From Isoetes taiwanensis (taxonomy: Eukaryota; Streptophyta; Lycopodiopsida; Isoetales; Isoetaceae), in the NCBI GenBank assembly GCA_021234155.1, contig JAJEKV010000006.1, positions 10,879,317 to 10,943,316 on the forward strand: a stretch of 64,000 nt of DNA, given 5' to 3'. The translations under genes and the position numbers were made by a program. The notes below the pieces were generated by a model. That model did no database searches. It worked only from the letters and a program-made list of their open reading frames with translations, and was not told the DNA's origin. Below, in pieces: positions 35,231 through 46,282 of this stretch (the first letter of the stretch is position 1; each line of letters begins with the position of its first letter).

Positions 35231-37700
35231 ACTGTAAGGATTTTCTTTTGCAAGCTTGAACAACTAACGGTTTTATTTCTTCACCATAATGAAGAATGAA
35301 GGTTCCACCTTCATGATACATTATGCGGTCAGTTGAAATATGAGTGTGGCAAGCATTCCTGGCTCATTTTTTGTATGTGTATATGGTTTGTAAAGGAGCA
35401 ACTTGTACAAATTTGTTTCTACATGATATTCTAGGAGTGAGAGCATCTAAAACAACCAGTTTCCATGACTGATTTTCTAGTCTAATTTGCAGCATCTAAT
35501 TGCCAAGCCTATCAGGTTCAGATTGGGTATGCAAATTTACATATAGTTGGCACATTAGCATAACCTTGTCTTCTTGGTACGCAGATTTACACGTAGTTGA
35601 CACATTATCATAACCTTGGCTTCAATTTGTTGCATTTCTTTTCTTATACAACCATTCGACCATAAGCTGTTATGTCTCTGAGCATGGAGAATAGTTGGGC
35701 AGCGGTTACCATCTGAAATGCATTAAATGTTTCAAGATAGGCTATGCTAGATCACGCTTACATTGCACTTTATCCAAAAAAAAAAAAAATTCCCTCTGAC
35801 AATGCATAGCAATCATAGGAATTAGACAAAATCCTAATGCCAAATGGGTCTAATTTTTTTCCCGTCTCTGGCGGGTTGTACAATAAAAAATGCAGCAGAT
35901 ATTGAAAGCTCATTAAGTAGCTGCTAGCAGGTTTGCCTTGATGAAAGATATTGAAATCAATAATTCGTATAGCTCTGATGTCTTAGGATTGTTGTTTAAA
36001 TGTGGCAAAATAACAGGGGGTTCCAGGGGGATTTGATATAGATGTAAAAATAACAATTCGAAACCATAGACTATATGTCTCTAAAACAATTGAATAGGTT
36101 GTTATAAAAAAAAACATAGATTCAAGATAAAAAATAATCACATTAACTCACTAGGTACATTGGTTAAAGTAGTCTTATTAGAACATTCTGGTAGAGCTTC
36201 AAAACCCCATATTTCATATTCTAAAATCTTAGACAAAGCCGTATAGAGGTTCGATATTCCCTCAAAACCTTAGGTGAAATCGTATTTCATATTTCAAAAT
36301 CATAGGCGCCTCCAATCATAAATGACTACAAGCGAAACGAGAGGTGCCCAGAGGCCCCAACATACGATCTGGGTCGTAGGATCGATGAATCCGACGACTG
36401 TGGTAGTCCAGGGTGCACCTCGTTTAGAACGATGGGCTCCTACTAGACATCAATTACTTTATAATTAGCTTTATAATTAGTCAATATGTTCCAGTGAGTT
36501 ATATTTGATGTGAAAATAATCAAAGCCCATTCCAATTAGTGCCTCGCTACATCTTCTATTAGAAACTGATTGAAATATTCAAAAGTATATATAGTTCTAC
36601 AACTCATGATGTTAGCTCACATTGAAAACATTAAAGATGGATGAGTTGGATAGGGCAACATGCATCTGGAAAAATGGAGCCAAGCAAATGTTAAACATGA
36701 CCACTTTTGCGTCATTTCGAACTGGCACAAATCCATTATTAAGCATGCATTTCAATGTGAAATGTCGTGAAATTTTGGGCATTAATAGCGAGTTAAACCA
36801 AAGGAACCAAAGGAATGTTCACGCCGCAATAAATTTCTTGTAGTTAGTAAGAGTTTTAGCTTAACCAAAATTGAATTAAAAAAATCAACTTAATGGGGGC
36901 ACGTGTGAAGCATTTGCCATTAGCATTAAGTTTAACACTAACTTAACAAAACATATGAAAGAATTGCCATTAGCCTTAGATTAGCACTAAACTAAAGCAT
37001 GTTCCATTAGCATTAAGTTTAGCACTAACTTAACAAAACATATGAAAGAATTGCCATTAGCCTCAGATTAGCACTAAACTAAAGCACGTGTGAACAACTT
37101 CTTTTGGTTTGCCGTTAAGTTAAGAAAAATAACATAACTTTTTTGGGTGCGAAAGAATTTAACTAGTTTAACTTTTTGGGTACGGAAGGATTTAATTAGT
37201 TTCCGTTAAGAATTTTAGTTTAACTTTTTTTTAGGTGCGAAAGGATTTAACTAGTTTCTATTAAGTTAAATTCTTAACAGAAAATTAATACTAGACATTT
37301 AACTTAATTCTAATTTAAAGGCGGGTGGGAAGGTACCCTCATTCGTGGAAACTACATTAAAAATAATAGAAACCCTATTAAGGTTCCACCTAAACTTCAA
37401 ACCCGAATGAGGCGTATTGAAACCATCGTTCTCCAAATTAGTTGCTCGCATGATTTTGGGATGACCTTAGAGGGACTATATTATTCAATAGATTCATAAC
37501 ATTCCTTCAAAGATGCTCTAACACGCATTAAATGCCAGGAGGATTCACGGCCGTACAGGCAATTAATACTTGCCAACCAACTTCACTTTTTAGAGGGCAC
37601 ATGTTGAAAACCTATTAGAGAAGCAAAGTTTATGGGCCAGGCCAGGACCAAATTTCTGAAAATTCCTTAGTCTTTTATAAGGCCATGTGGTCCCTCTAAA
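35231..37700. other. Intergenic, no gene seen
   Basis: AT-rich sequence without a supported reading frame. A two-copy repeat of an 87-bp unit is listed separately. The 36,620-36,843 open frame has no recognisable motif. Confidence 0.5.
36917..37090. repeat. Two-copy tandem repeat, 87-bp unit
   Basis: CCATTAGCATTAAGTTTA starts units at 36,917 and 37,004. The units differ at only a few bases. Each unit also contains an internal near-repeat (GCCATTAGCCT). Confidence 0.88.
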
Positions 37701-38014
37701 ACAAAGCAGAAACTATGCTGCATTTGTGTTCACACAACCAAAACGCATTAGCTTACCGCCACAGAATAAGATTTATAAACGCACTCAGAAGTCTTGTATC
37801 ACATACCGCCCTTCGCAAATAAACAATTTACAGGGCAGGATTCTATTGTACAACCAATCCACAAGGCATGAACCAGTCAACTTAAAGTCAAGACTGGTAA
37901 AATCAATCAGTGCTCAAGACCTGTCAGAAAAGCTCGTGGCTATGGCAAGCTCAGAATTGGAGCTCTGTTAGTCAAACATGTGAATCTGCTTGAGAAAGCT
38001 CTACTCTCATCACT

Positions 38015-40048
38015 CTAAGCATGAGGCAGTAGATCATTGATGCTTGCAGTTGTGGTGGAAGTAGTAGAAGCAGATACAGAGCAAGTGGTAGACATTTGAG
38101 AAGTATAAACATTCAACAACATCGGAAGATCGTCTTCGAACAAATTCAAGTAGACATTATTTGGCCTAGTGGAAGGGAGTGCAGGAAGTTCTGCATCACC
38201 ACTAAGAACTTGGCTGCATTTTCTCATGCTTGGCCTAGAATTTGCATCAGGATGGCAGCATAATAATCCAATTTGCACAAGTGTAAGAGCCTCATCTTCA
38301 ACAAAATCCCCATTAAGCCTACTATCAATAACTTCAATCAACCTACCCTTTTCAAACATTTGCCAAACATAAGTAAGCAAGGATAAGTTGTTACCCTGTT
38401 GTGGATCAACCCAACATGCATGCAAACCTGTTGCAATTTCTAATGCAAGAACTCCAAAGCCATACACATCAGATTTCTCGGTGGCGCGCCCTGTATATGC
38501 AAGTTCTGGAGCAATGTATCCTATGGTGCCAGCTCTAGTCATGGTCTGAGCACCTTTAGTATGTTCCATGAGTCTAGCAAGTCCAAAATCTCCTAACCTT
38601 GCAACAAATTTGCTATCTAAAAGCACATTAGCAGCCTTAACATCTCTGTGCACTACTCTTCTCTCAAGCCCTTCATGCAAGAAATGCAGGGCCTCTGCAA
38701 CTCCTTTGATGATCTCATACCTTTTGGCCCAACTTAGAAAATCCTTACCCTTGGTAAACAGAAGCCTTTCAAGGCTTCCATTTGGCATATAGTCATAGAC
38801 AAGAAACAGAGATCCTTTATCTTGGCACCATCCTCTTAATCCAACAAGGTTTTTATGCCTTACTCTGCCTATCACATTGAGCTCTGCTAAAAATTGGCCC
38901 TCTGCATATTCACTGCTTTCTGCCAAGACCTTTACTGCCACAACAGATCCATCTCTTGGAAGTACTGCTTTATAAACCTTGCCAGAGCCTCCTCTTCCTA
39001 GACATTCTTTTTCACTAAAATTCTTGGTTCCTGCTTTTAGTTCTTTGTAGCTGAATTGTGTTAATGAACAAGTGAACATTATAGCCACACTTGAAGGTTG
39101 AGCCTTCCATAATTTACTCTTGTGTCTTTTGATCATAATAAAAGTACCTATTGCAGTGGCTATGATAAGAAGGATACCTGCTACCAGAAAGGCAATAAGG
39201 AAAACCTCCATTCGACGATTAGAAGAAGAACTACCACCAATTTCTGAAGAATTAAAAGCCCAGTAGCGAATTCCATGCATTTGGGCATTCTGTCCTCCTG
39301 TTGAGGCAGAAAATCCAATATATGCCTTATCCTGGAAAATTTGAGAAAGATCTACTACATAACGAATGACAGGCTCAACTGGTTTGTCTTCACTGTCATT
39401 TGATATACGAACCTCCACCGTTTTATTCAATCCATCATAATCAATCCATACTTGCAAGGTCTGATTCTTGGAGAAAGAAATATTTGTATTATTTGGAATG
39501 CTGTAGACATAAGCAGACTTCATGCTGTTGATGTTGATACCAATGTGTTCAGAATCAGGGTCCTCGAACTCTGTGTTTTGATGTGTATCAAACTCGACGG
39601 CAAACAAACGGTTGCTGGCCAGGTTATTTAGGGATGAATTTAACAAACCCAGATATCCGCCTTTGCTATTAGCAGGAGGGGTACAGTTGCATGCTGCCAT
39701 CAGAAACGCCATTCCTTCTTCACCGCCATGGCCCTCATATTGGGTTATGAGCATTTTGAACATAGTGCTAAAAGAAGCCAATGTTTTAGTGGATTCATCC
39801 ACCACTTGAAGCGGATCTTTATAGAATACGCGGCCTGCTGCATTAAGGGGGCTTCTGTTTAGCCCATCCACTGTTAAAGTCAGGCAGTCGCCTTGATTTG
39901 TTGCATTCCCGAGCAGGTAGATATCGTGATTGTTCTTGAAATCCGGCTGAAGAACGAAATGCAACTCTGATCCAAGGACTGAAGTAGAGATTAAGAGATA
40001 TATTGTTATCAGAATCATGAAACAGAGCAGAGACAGCTTCGTCTTCTT
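38015..40048 (-). CDS. L-type lectin receptor-like kinase
   Basis: A single-exon membrane receptor kinase. The open frame extends to 40,093, but I choose the Met at 40,048 because it starts a textbook signal peptide (MKKTKLSLLCFMILITIYLL). Numbering from 40,093: signal peptide 16-41; extracellular legume-lectin domain about 43-282 with VEFDTHQN and GININS metal/sugar-site motifs and several N-glycosylation sites; transmembrane helix about 297-322; kinase domain about 362-632. Kinase motifs are all present: GRGGSGKVY loop, VAVK lysine 388, HRDVKAANV 482-490, DFG 502-504, APE 528-530. Such proteins act at the plasma membrane in defence and cell-wall sensing; the ligand here is unknown. The frame is fully intact. 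The C-terminal tail is Ser/Thr-rich. Confidence 0.95.
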   Translation of the reverse strand, partial: KKTKLSLLCFMILITIYLLISTSVLGSELHFVLQPDFKNNHDIYLLGNATNQGDCLTLTVDGLNRSPLNAAGRVFYKDPLQVVDESTKTLASFSTMFKMLITQYEGHGGEEGMAFLMAACNCTPPANSKGGYLGLLNSSLNNLASNRLFAVEFDTHQNTEFEDPDSEHIGININSMKSAYVYSIPNNTNISFSKNQTLQVWIDYDGLNKTVEVRISNDSEDKPVEPVIRYVVDLSQIFQDKAYIGFSASTGGQNAQMHGIRYWAFNSSEIGGSSSSNRRMEVFLIAFLVAGILLIIATAIGTFIMIKRHKSKLWKAQPSSVAIMFTCSLTQFSYKELKAGTKNFSEKECLGRGGSGKVYKAVLPRDGSVVAVKVLAESSEYAEGQFLAELNVIGRVRHKNLVGLRGWCQDKGSLFLVYDYMPNGSLERLLFTKGKDFLSWAKRYEIIKGVAEALHFLHEGLERRVVHRDVKAANVLLDSKFVARLGDFGLARLMEHTKGAQTMTRAGTIGYIAPELAYTGRATEKSDVYGFGVLALEIATGLHACWVDPQQGNNLSLLTYVWQMFEKGRLIEVIDSRLNGDFVEDEALTLVQIGLLCCHPDANSRPSMRKCSQVLSGDAELPALPSTRPNNVYLNLFEDDLPMLLNVYTSQMSTTCSVSASTTSTTTASINDLLPHA

Positions 40049-40254
40049 CATTGGCTCGCCGGAGACAGGGCTGCTACAAAGCGCATATAACAAAAAGAGA
40101 TGGGTTACGGCGGAGCTCGATTACGGTAAAGGCGATCACATGGGAAATGCTTACCGTTACCGTAAAGCCGGGAAAAGAAGGGGCAGAAAAAGGTTTTTTT
40201 AAAAATTAAAAATTGAAAGTTAAAATAAATAAAAATAAAAACACGAGGTCTTTA

Positions 40255-40440
40255 ACTTGACCATCCTTGGACTGGACCCCGTTATATATATGAACTGTAT
40301 TGCACTCGTTTTCTCTCTAAAATTCGATCTAGAAGCATTTTATCATTTTATATAAAACATGTGTTACATTCTATGCAAGTTGCACACATAGGTTCCTTAG
40401 AAAACTCATATTTCAAAGGAATGAACACGTTAATGGCCAC
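40255..40440 (+). repeat. Direct repeat copy 1 (~190 bp)
   Basis: It shares GACCATCCTTG, TTGCACTCGTTTTCTCTCTA and CTAGAAGCATT, in the same order and orientation, with 41,470-41,660. It lies in the upstream region of the lectin kinase gene and contains a TATATATA at 40,284-40,291, which could serve that gene's promoter. Confidence 0.75.
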
Positions 40441-41014
40441 CATGATTATGTTTGCCCAATTCGTTTGGTATTGGGGAGGGTCTTCACTCAATGGTGGGAA
40501 GTAAGATTTCGGTATTGTATCGTATTGAAAATCGTATGTTTGTCTATGTTTGAGGTGCTTGTTTGCTTTAGGGGCCAAGTTTCTATTTGGGGTTTTTACG
40601 TTTGGAAATTCTGTTCAATGGTGCGGGAAACGTGTTGGGGACTCTGTTTTTGGAAGGGCCGTTCTGTCGAGAGGCCAGTGGGCGAAATCCGGCAGGGGAT
40701 GGTGTGAGGGAGTGGAAGAAGGCCGAAGATCCGGGGGGCGCTCCCATGTCGCCGGTTTTGGCTGGGGCGTTTGCACAGCAGGTGAGCTCATCGGCATGGA
40801 GCGGCTAGGTGAGGCGTTAACCCTTACCTCTTGTTCTTATTCTCTGTTTGGCAGTAGTGTTGGCAAAGAGGCAGAATTGCAGGGATAGAGAAGACAGGAA
40901 ATGCATCAGTGGAGGCTTGTGGCACAAATGGGCGGCTGCTGCTTGCTTGTAGCATTTATGCAATGGCATTATGTTTGCCCAAATAGAAGGGTTCTGGTGA
41001 GGCCGAGATGGCCC

Positions 41015-41031
41015 GGAGGTTCGAATCCTCC
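41015..41031 (+). other. tRNA T-arm-like / B-box motif with A-box-like partner
   Basis: GGAGGTTCGAATCCTCC has a perfect 5-bp stem and TTCGAAT loop. About 20 bases upstream lies TGGTGAGGCCG, close to a Pol III A box. AGGGTT at 40,988 could pair with AGCCCT just downstream. No anticodon arm fits, so I read it as a tRNA-derived SINE head or truncated tRNA relic. Confidence 0.45.
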
Positions 41032-41106
41032 AGCCCTGGTTAGGATTAATTGGGGGATTGATTAGAAGTAGTTTTCTTTGCTTCTCTGGTTGGAAGTTTT
41101 GGTACC

Positions 41107-41123
41107 GTGGGTTCAAATCCCAC
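41107..41123 (+). other. tRNA T-arm-like / B-box motif
   Basis: GTGGGTTCAAATCCCAC has the same 17 bases as the motif at 23,651. It lies 76 bases downstream of another T-arm motif. No full tRNA is found. Confidence 0.45.
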
Positions 41124-41469
41124 ATGCCATCTTCACAGCAACAAAAGTAATGAGGAGGCTGTTTGACAGCGCAGGGATGAATAGCAGTAGATGGATTCCT
41201 CTTTGCGTGAACCATATGATCGGCATGCGGATTACAGTGCATGGTCGGAGACGATGGAGCCGAGTAGTGCAGGCCTATTTTAAATTTTAAGGATGTGGCA
41301 GGCCAATGGTTGCTTCTGTTCGATGTGCACCTTTGAAATTTGTATGGGTCCTCGCAATCAAAAAACAGGAGGCCCTTGATCTGGCATTAAGGGAGGAATA
41401 TTCGGCCCATCAACGGCTCCAAATGAAAGTTGAAAACATCCCATGGTCTTTAAATATTTCTCCTTTCAA

Positions 41470-41660
41470 TTCTTGACCATCCTTGACCTGTTAATTATTC
41501 TATATGATCTCGTCATTGCACTCGTTTTCTCTCTAAAATTCTATCTAGAAGCATTGTCTCAACATGTGTATTATTATATTCTATATAAGTTGCACACAGG
41601 GTTCTTAGAAAGTCATGTATCAAAGGAAAACATGAATACCTTAATATCCACCATGCGTGT
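41470..41660 (+). repeat. Direct repeat copy 2 (~190 bp)
   Basis: Diverged copy of 40,255-40,440, same orientation, about 1.2 kb apart. The spacing could mark the ends of a small decayed element, but no clear TG...CA ends were found. Confidence 0.7.
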
Positions 41661-42380
41661 ATTCCGCTGTGCCACTCATTGTTGGATGCCCACTCTATTG
41701 GGCCCTTGCGTAATGACATGGGCCCTGGCGACGAATCGCATTGCCATCAGGCCCAAGTTGAAAAATTGGCACACACACACGACGCATATGACATGGCACG
41801 CACAATACCAAGACATTCTATGAGCCTTGCTCCCATTCACCACATTATGACTAGATCAATAGATCCATTGACCTACTTAATGGTTTCTTGGATGGTTAAA
41901 AATGACAAAATTTCAAGGTGCAAAAGAACACACGCAAGTATTACCTCCAAATGAGCATGGTAACCAAGGGCAAAGATGCTTTAATACTTTTGTGCCTCTT
42001 CAATTTATAAGTGAAATGATCCTCCCTATAAACCTGCTCATGTTAGGTGACGTATATGTTCATAGCTGCTCGTGCACATTCCTCATTTTTTCACATTTAC
42101 AATATGCCTTTACCTTACAAGCATGAGACAACTTCAATAGGTTAGGAATGGCACATCCAAGGCTTTCTGCAATTTTGTTCTTCTTGAGTAGAATAAAGGT
42201 GGGCCATTGATAAAAGAAAGGATGTCTGGATAAGATTGCTTGACAAATATCGGAACCTAATGTTTTTGGCATTGTATGTGCTACAAATCTCCCCGTTTTG
42301 GCCGAGTTTTATGGGCATCGATAAAGCAACTTCTTTTTTAGGCTGAGACCACTAGCATCTGTTACTGCCTGGCTTTTAGG

Positions 42381-42450
42381 AGCAAGCCAATCGAATGGAT
42401 GGATTGTAAACTTTTTAGTAGCAAGCCAATCGAATGGATGGATTGTAAAG
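42381..42450. repeat. Two-copy tandem repeat, 39-bp unit
   Basis: AGCAAGCCAATCGAATGGAT starts at 42,381 and again at 42,420, with a shared GGATTGTAAA following. Confidence 0.85.
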
Positions 42451-42854
42451 TTCCAAAGTTACAATCTGATTCCACAAGCATAGGTAGTTTAAGTTTGGTG
42501 AAATGATGTGGAGCATTAGGAAGAGGTTAGGAAACGACAAACTACGCAATAATTGTCAAGGGATTGACCTCAACAATTGGTGGGAATAACTTGCCATCCT
42601 ACAGATGTTGATACACATTTCATTATCACCAACAGATTAGCGACTTGATTTCAGCCAGAGAATATTTTTGTAGTGGAATCAAGCAAGGGGAGCTTTTTTT
42701 TTTTCAGGCAGGCAGTTCCGATGAAACAGAGAGCTGCCCTTGCCATAGTGGAATCTCATCCCTATTTCTATATCTAAAATGATATGACTAGAAAAGTGCC
42801 TAGATTGATGGCCATTAAGCCGAATGGATAAGCAATGTGACATTGTAAAGAATA

Positions 42855-42881
42855 GAAAGAAAGAAAGAAAGAAAGAAAGAG
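42855..42881 (+). repeat. (GAAA)n microsatellite
   Basis: Six uninterrupted GAAA units. Confidence 0.95.
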
Positions 42882-43100
42882 TTTTTAACGTCCACCAAAC
42901 AATGGGCTACAACAATCTAGAACATCACCACACATAATGAAAATATTGCAAAGCTTGGGCAAAAGCTATCCATTGTTGGTTGCATTATCTAAAAGGTATA
43001 ACCTTGGTCTATGTATGAAAACCCATTGTCACGTCCAAAAGGTTTACAACTTCAAAAGTCACAATAGTAATTTAAGAGTAATAGACTCTCACTAGCAATA

Positions 43101-43125
43101 AGAAGGAAGGAAGGAAGGAAGGAAG
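43101..43125 (+). repeat. (GGAA)n microsatellite
   Basis: Five to six GGAA units directly before the LINE relic. Confidence 0.95.
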
Positions 43126-43126
43126 A

Positions 43127-43886
43127 ATGAATCTAGATATCATATGCTTCCTGGAACACAAGTGTAAGAAGAAAGGAGCTGACGTTCTGTTTGAAATAAT
43201 AGGGAATGAATATGTTGGAATAGTCTCAGCGAAGAGAAAATCTAGCACGGGTACTTTAATCACATGGAAGAATACAGTTAAGGTGGTATCCTCTTTGGTA
43301 GACAAATTTGAAAGGTGGTCCATTATTGTGTGGCAACAAAAAACCAGTTGTGGGGGATCTTGAATGTGCATGCTTATAACAACCCTAGGGGCACTATGGG
43401 CCACCCTCAAAACATAAAATCTCAGTCATCATATAGTATGGTTAATGTTGGGCGACTTTAATATGGTGAATTGAGAATAAACGAGGGGCAACATCTGATA
43501 TTGTCAACGGTTTTGGAAAAGAGCAATTGGGAAAGATGATACATGAGGCTGGATTTATAGAACTAGAGGGGGATAAAGGTTTTACATGGTGCAATGGATG
43601 GATAGGGCAGGGTAGAGCTTATGCTCGATACGATAGATGCTATGTCGATTATAAAACACTTTCCCTTTCTCCAACCCTTCACGGAGTAAATTGCATTATC
43701 AATGCTATATCTGACCATAATCCTCAAGTACTCTCGTGTCACGAATGCAGGAAAAAGGTTTTCAAAACTGTCTTTAAAATGAATTTCAGATATCTAAAAG
43801 AACCTACTTTTGCTGCCAAATGCAAAGAAATTTGGCAAATGGCATTTCTAAAAGATTCAGGCATAATAAGACATGTTGCCAGTTGA
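43127..43886 (+). pseudogene. LINE (L1-type) endonuclease domain relic
   Basis: Fragments in shifting frames give an apurinic-endonuclease-like domain. An N-terminal part (DIICFLEHKCKK... near 43,133) fits the ...ETK region. The later part carries FTWCNGW, ARYDRCYV and SDHNPQVL, matching the FTW..., RLDR... and SDH motifs of plant L1 endonucleases. R-L-D-R reads R-Y-D-R here. Stops near 43,362 and 43,472 and frame changes show decay. The reverse-transcriptase part is absent at this place; an RT piece lies 2.4 kb downstream but may be from another element. Confidence 0.7.
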
Positions 43887-44968
43887 AGAAGACCCTGAAT
43901 TAGTTTACTGCTATGAAACTGAAGCAACAGGGCCCTGAGAAAGCAAGAAGATCAGATGGGGCATGTGTTGTTTGAAAACTTGGATGGCCATGTCTTCTAT
44001 TTCAATTTGAAACAACTTTGATTCAATCAAACTTTGATTACATTTTTTCTAATAACTTGTATAAGAAAATTGTAGTCTCAATTGTGAATTAAAGGACATT
44101 CCCATTTCATGAAAAAATTGTTTTCACAAGAATCAGACAAACTACAATGACTTGTAATTCTTAGTGTTGTTTTTTGTGGATAATACAAGAATTTAAGTGG
44201 CAGAACATGCCAAATCAAGTCTTGCTGAAGTCAATGCAATAGATATTGAGTTACAATTACTTGAAATACATTAAAAAAAGCAGTATCAACTAAAGTAAGA
44301 AACATAGATAGAATTAAACTCGACTACTTGAACAAAAGATCAATTTTATTCAAACCTGCAAGTAATTGTATTCCATTTTGAACTGCGGTACATCAAATCA
44401 AACTAGCCTACTTTCTAGACCAACTGTAGAAAACCTGAAAACTATACTTCAAAATGAAAAGAAACTCATAGCAACTACTTGATGAGTGAAACAAAGTGTG
44501 ATCTACAATTATATAATGAAACATGTTTAGAAAAGTATAAAACCTGTCAAGAACAAAATAGAAACAAGCCTGAAACATAATATTATCACTTTATGACAAA
44601 AAAAATTATTTTATTTCTTAAAAACTCGATTACAGATGACATGAGAATATCATTTCACAACAAAAACTTGGCATGCATACCATTTTTACTTAAAAGATGT
44701 ACCCAAAAAAAAAATTTACAAGAAAGAAAAAAAGGCCCCGGGAGAGGAGGGGGTGTGTTCAACAATTTCTCCACAAAGGGGTTGTTGCTTGACTTAGGCA
44801 CAAAGCTCACATGTTTGAGTGACGGTCCTGATTTCATGCAAAACTCATTACATGGTGCTTTATACAGACATATTCAACATGAACTTTCTGGTTCAAGGGT
44901 GCAGTTTCAGTCCAAGTTGTTATCTCAGTTTCCATGTCGACTCCCATCTCCGAAAAGGTCACCAGAAC
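43887..44968. other. Intergenic, no gene seen
   Basis: AT-rich, many stops in all frames. No family motif and no clear repeat. Confidence 0.5.
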
Positions 44969-45316
44969 CTATTCTGTAAAAGAATAGTGAACTACTTTGT
45001 GGTTAACAATATCAACACTATCATATTCAACTACAATAGTAGGCGAGGAGTCCTGGCCCTCATGATCCGACATGTTGACAGGCTCAGACATGCTGGATGA
45101 AGATGATTCTTCCACAATTTCTTCACTGGAACTAGAAGATTCAGAAGAGTAATAATCCTCTTCAGAACTAGAGGAATCACTATGGGAGTAACAATCAAGA
45201 GGGTTAGAATACTCCTTCCCTATGTCGGAGTATTTAGCCAAAGACAATCTTCGTCTTGGAGAGGAAGACGGAGGGCTTAGCGAATTTCTGATATGTAGTC
45301 TTTGAGCCATTTTCAT
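44969..45316 (-). CDS. Hypothetical Ser/acid-rich open frame
   Basis: A 115-codon frame from an ATG at 45,316. The N terminus is basic and Ser/Pro-rich. Residues about 45-85 are almost only Ser, Glu, Asp and Tyr (SSSSSEE runs), so the protein would be disordered. It lies about 220 bases downstream of the Myb/SANT-like pseudogene on the same strand. It may be a real small gene, a further exon of that gene, or chance. Confidence 0.3.
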   Translation of the reverse strand: MKMAQRLHIRNSLSPPSSSPRRRLSLAKYSDIGKEYSNPLDCYSHSDSSSSEEDYYSSESSSSSEEIVEESSSSSMSEPVNMSDHEGQDSSPTIVVEYDSVDIVNHKVVHYSFTE

Positions 45317-45535
45317 TAAATGGCTTCTGCCTCGAATGGGGTTTAAATTGATTGCTCGAATATATTGACGTGACTAGCCACTAATGATAAATACTAGGAA
45401 ATCTATACCATTAGACTAGTGTTCTTTTTCTGAATAGTGACAGTTCCAATCATTCAATATTAAGACATTAAAAAAATTGAGATAGTTCCAAAGAATTTCG
45501 AGATAACTAAAAATTGAAAAGCGAAAAATATACCT

Positions 45536-46282
45536 CTAGTCTTTGTTCGTGGCTGCTAATTTTGCAATCTCAAGCAATGTGTCCTTGGTCATCTGGCGTA
45601 TGCTCTGAGTCATTGCAGACATGGACCTAGCAATCTTCAAACTATTGGTAGATCTCATAGTCTCTAATTCCATTACTAACTCAATTTTCTTTGCAGATTC
45701 TTCCTTCATGAAATCCAACTTCTTGACTTCAGTGTCTCCAAAAGTGTTTGCCAGTTGTGAAATTGCAATAGCAATCTCCTCATCAATTTGCAACTTGGAT
45801 TTCTTTCTTCCAATTATCTTTCAACAAATTCCAGGCTGATTGCATGCTATTGATCTAGGGCTAGAAGAATATGCGTTGTTTTCTATTGGTGTTTTATTAC
45901 TTGGCATATCTTGCATAACTGGACTTCCTGTATTATCTATGTTGACATTGACATTGAAAATCTCGTTATTACTTTCAAAAGGATCCTCAAAAACAGCCTC
46001 AGATCCAACTGTCTCATAGAAAATGTCATCCAGAAATGCTTCAGAACAATTTTTGTGCAAATCAGCTACCTCGAAAGCTTCATTCCCAAAGTCTCTATCA
46101 TCCTCGGCACCTGGAATGGGATTGTTTGATGTCGCACAATACTTGACCTCTTTCATTCTTTCATATCACTGCCAACTTGAAGGCTCTAAACCCGTGTGAC
46201 TACAAGCTTCTTTCTCATCCTTGAATTTGGCTTGAAGTTTATCCCATTTGTTCATAAGTTGCCTCAATACTACTAAACCACC
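45536..46282 (-). pseudogene. Myb/SANT-like domain protein, 5'-truncated, two in-frame TGA
   Basis: One continuous minus-strand frame runs from 46,282 to the stop at 45,536, interrupted by TGA at 46,166-46,168 and TGA at 45,821-45,823. The start shows LRQLMNKWDKLQAKFKDEKE and TGLEPSSWQ, the end of a Myb/SANT-like (Myb_DNA-bind_3) domain of the type in trihelix-like and PIF/Harbinger-associated plant proteins; the first TGA stands where the family usually has an aromatic residue (SWQ-stop-YERMKE). An acidic linker and a C-terminal helical part (ISQLANTFGDTEVKKLDFM) follow. The first part of the DNA-binding domain is replaced by LINE sequence. Not expected to be functional. Confidence 0.6.

Larger units (their letters stand above)
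40441..43100. other. Intergenic, repeats but no gene
   Basis: It holds two T-arm-like motifs, the second copy of the direct repeat, a 39-bp two-copy repeat (42,381 and 42,420) and two tetranucleotide tracts at its right end. Sequence near 40,455-40,570 (TTCGTTTGGTATT, GAGGTGCTTGTT) loosely resembles 52,630-52,760. No supported coding region. Confidence 0.5.

Noticed and set aside
41107-41123. Complete tRNA gene
   Set aside because: No matching acceptor stem, D arm or anticodon arm lies within a tRNA length at any of the five T-arm sites.
40817-41242. Minus-strand 141-codon frame with DLNPRYQNF and RIRTSGPSRPHQN-like peptides
   Set aside because: These peptides come from reverse translation of the two tRNA T-arm-like motifs, a known source of false genes.
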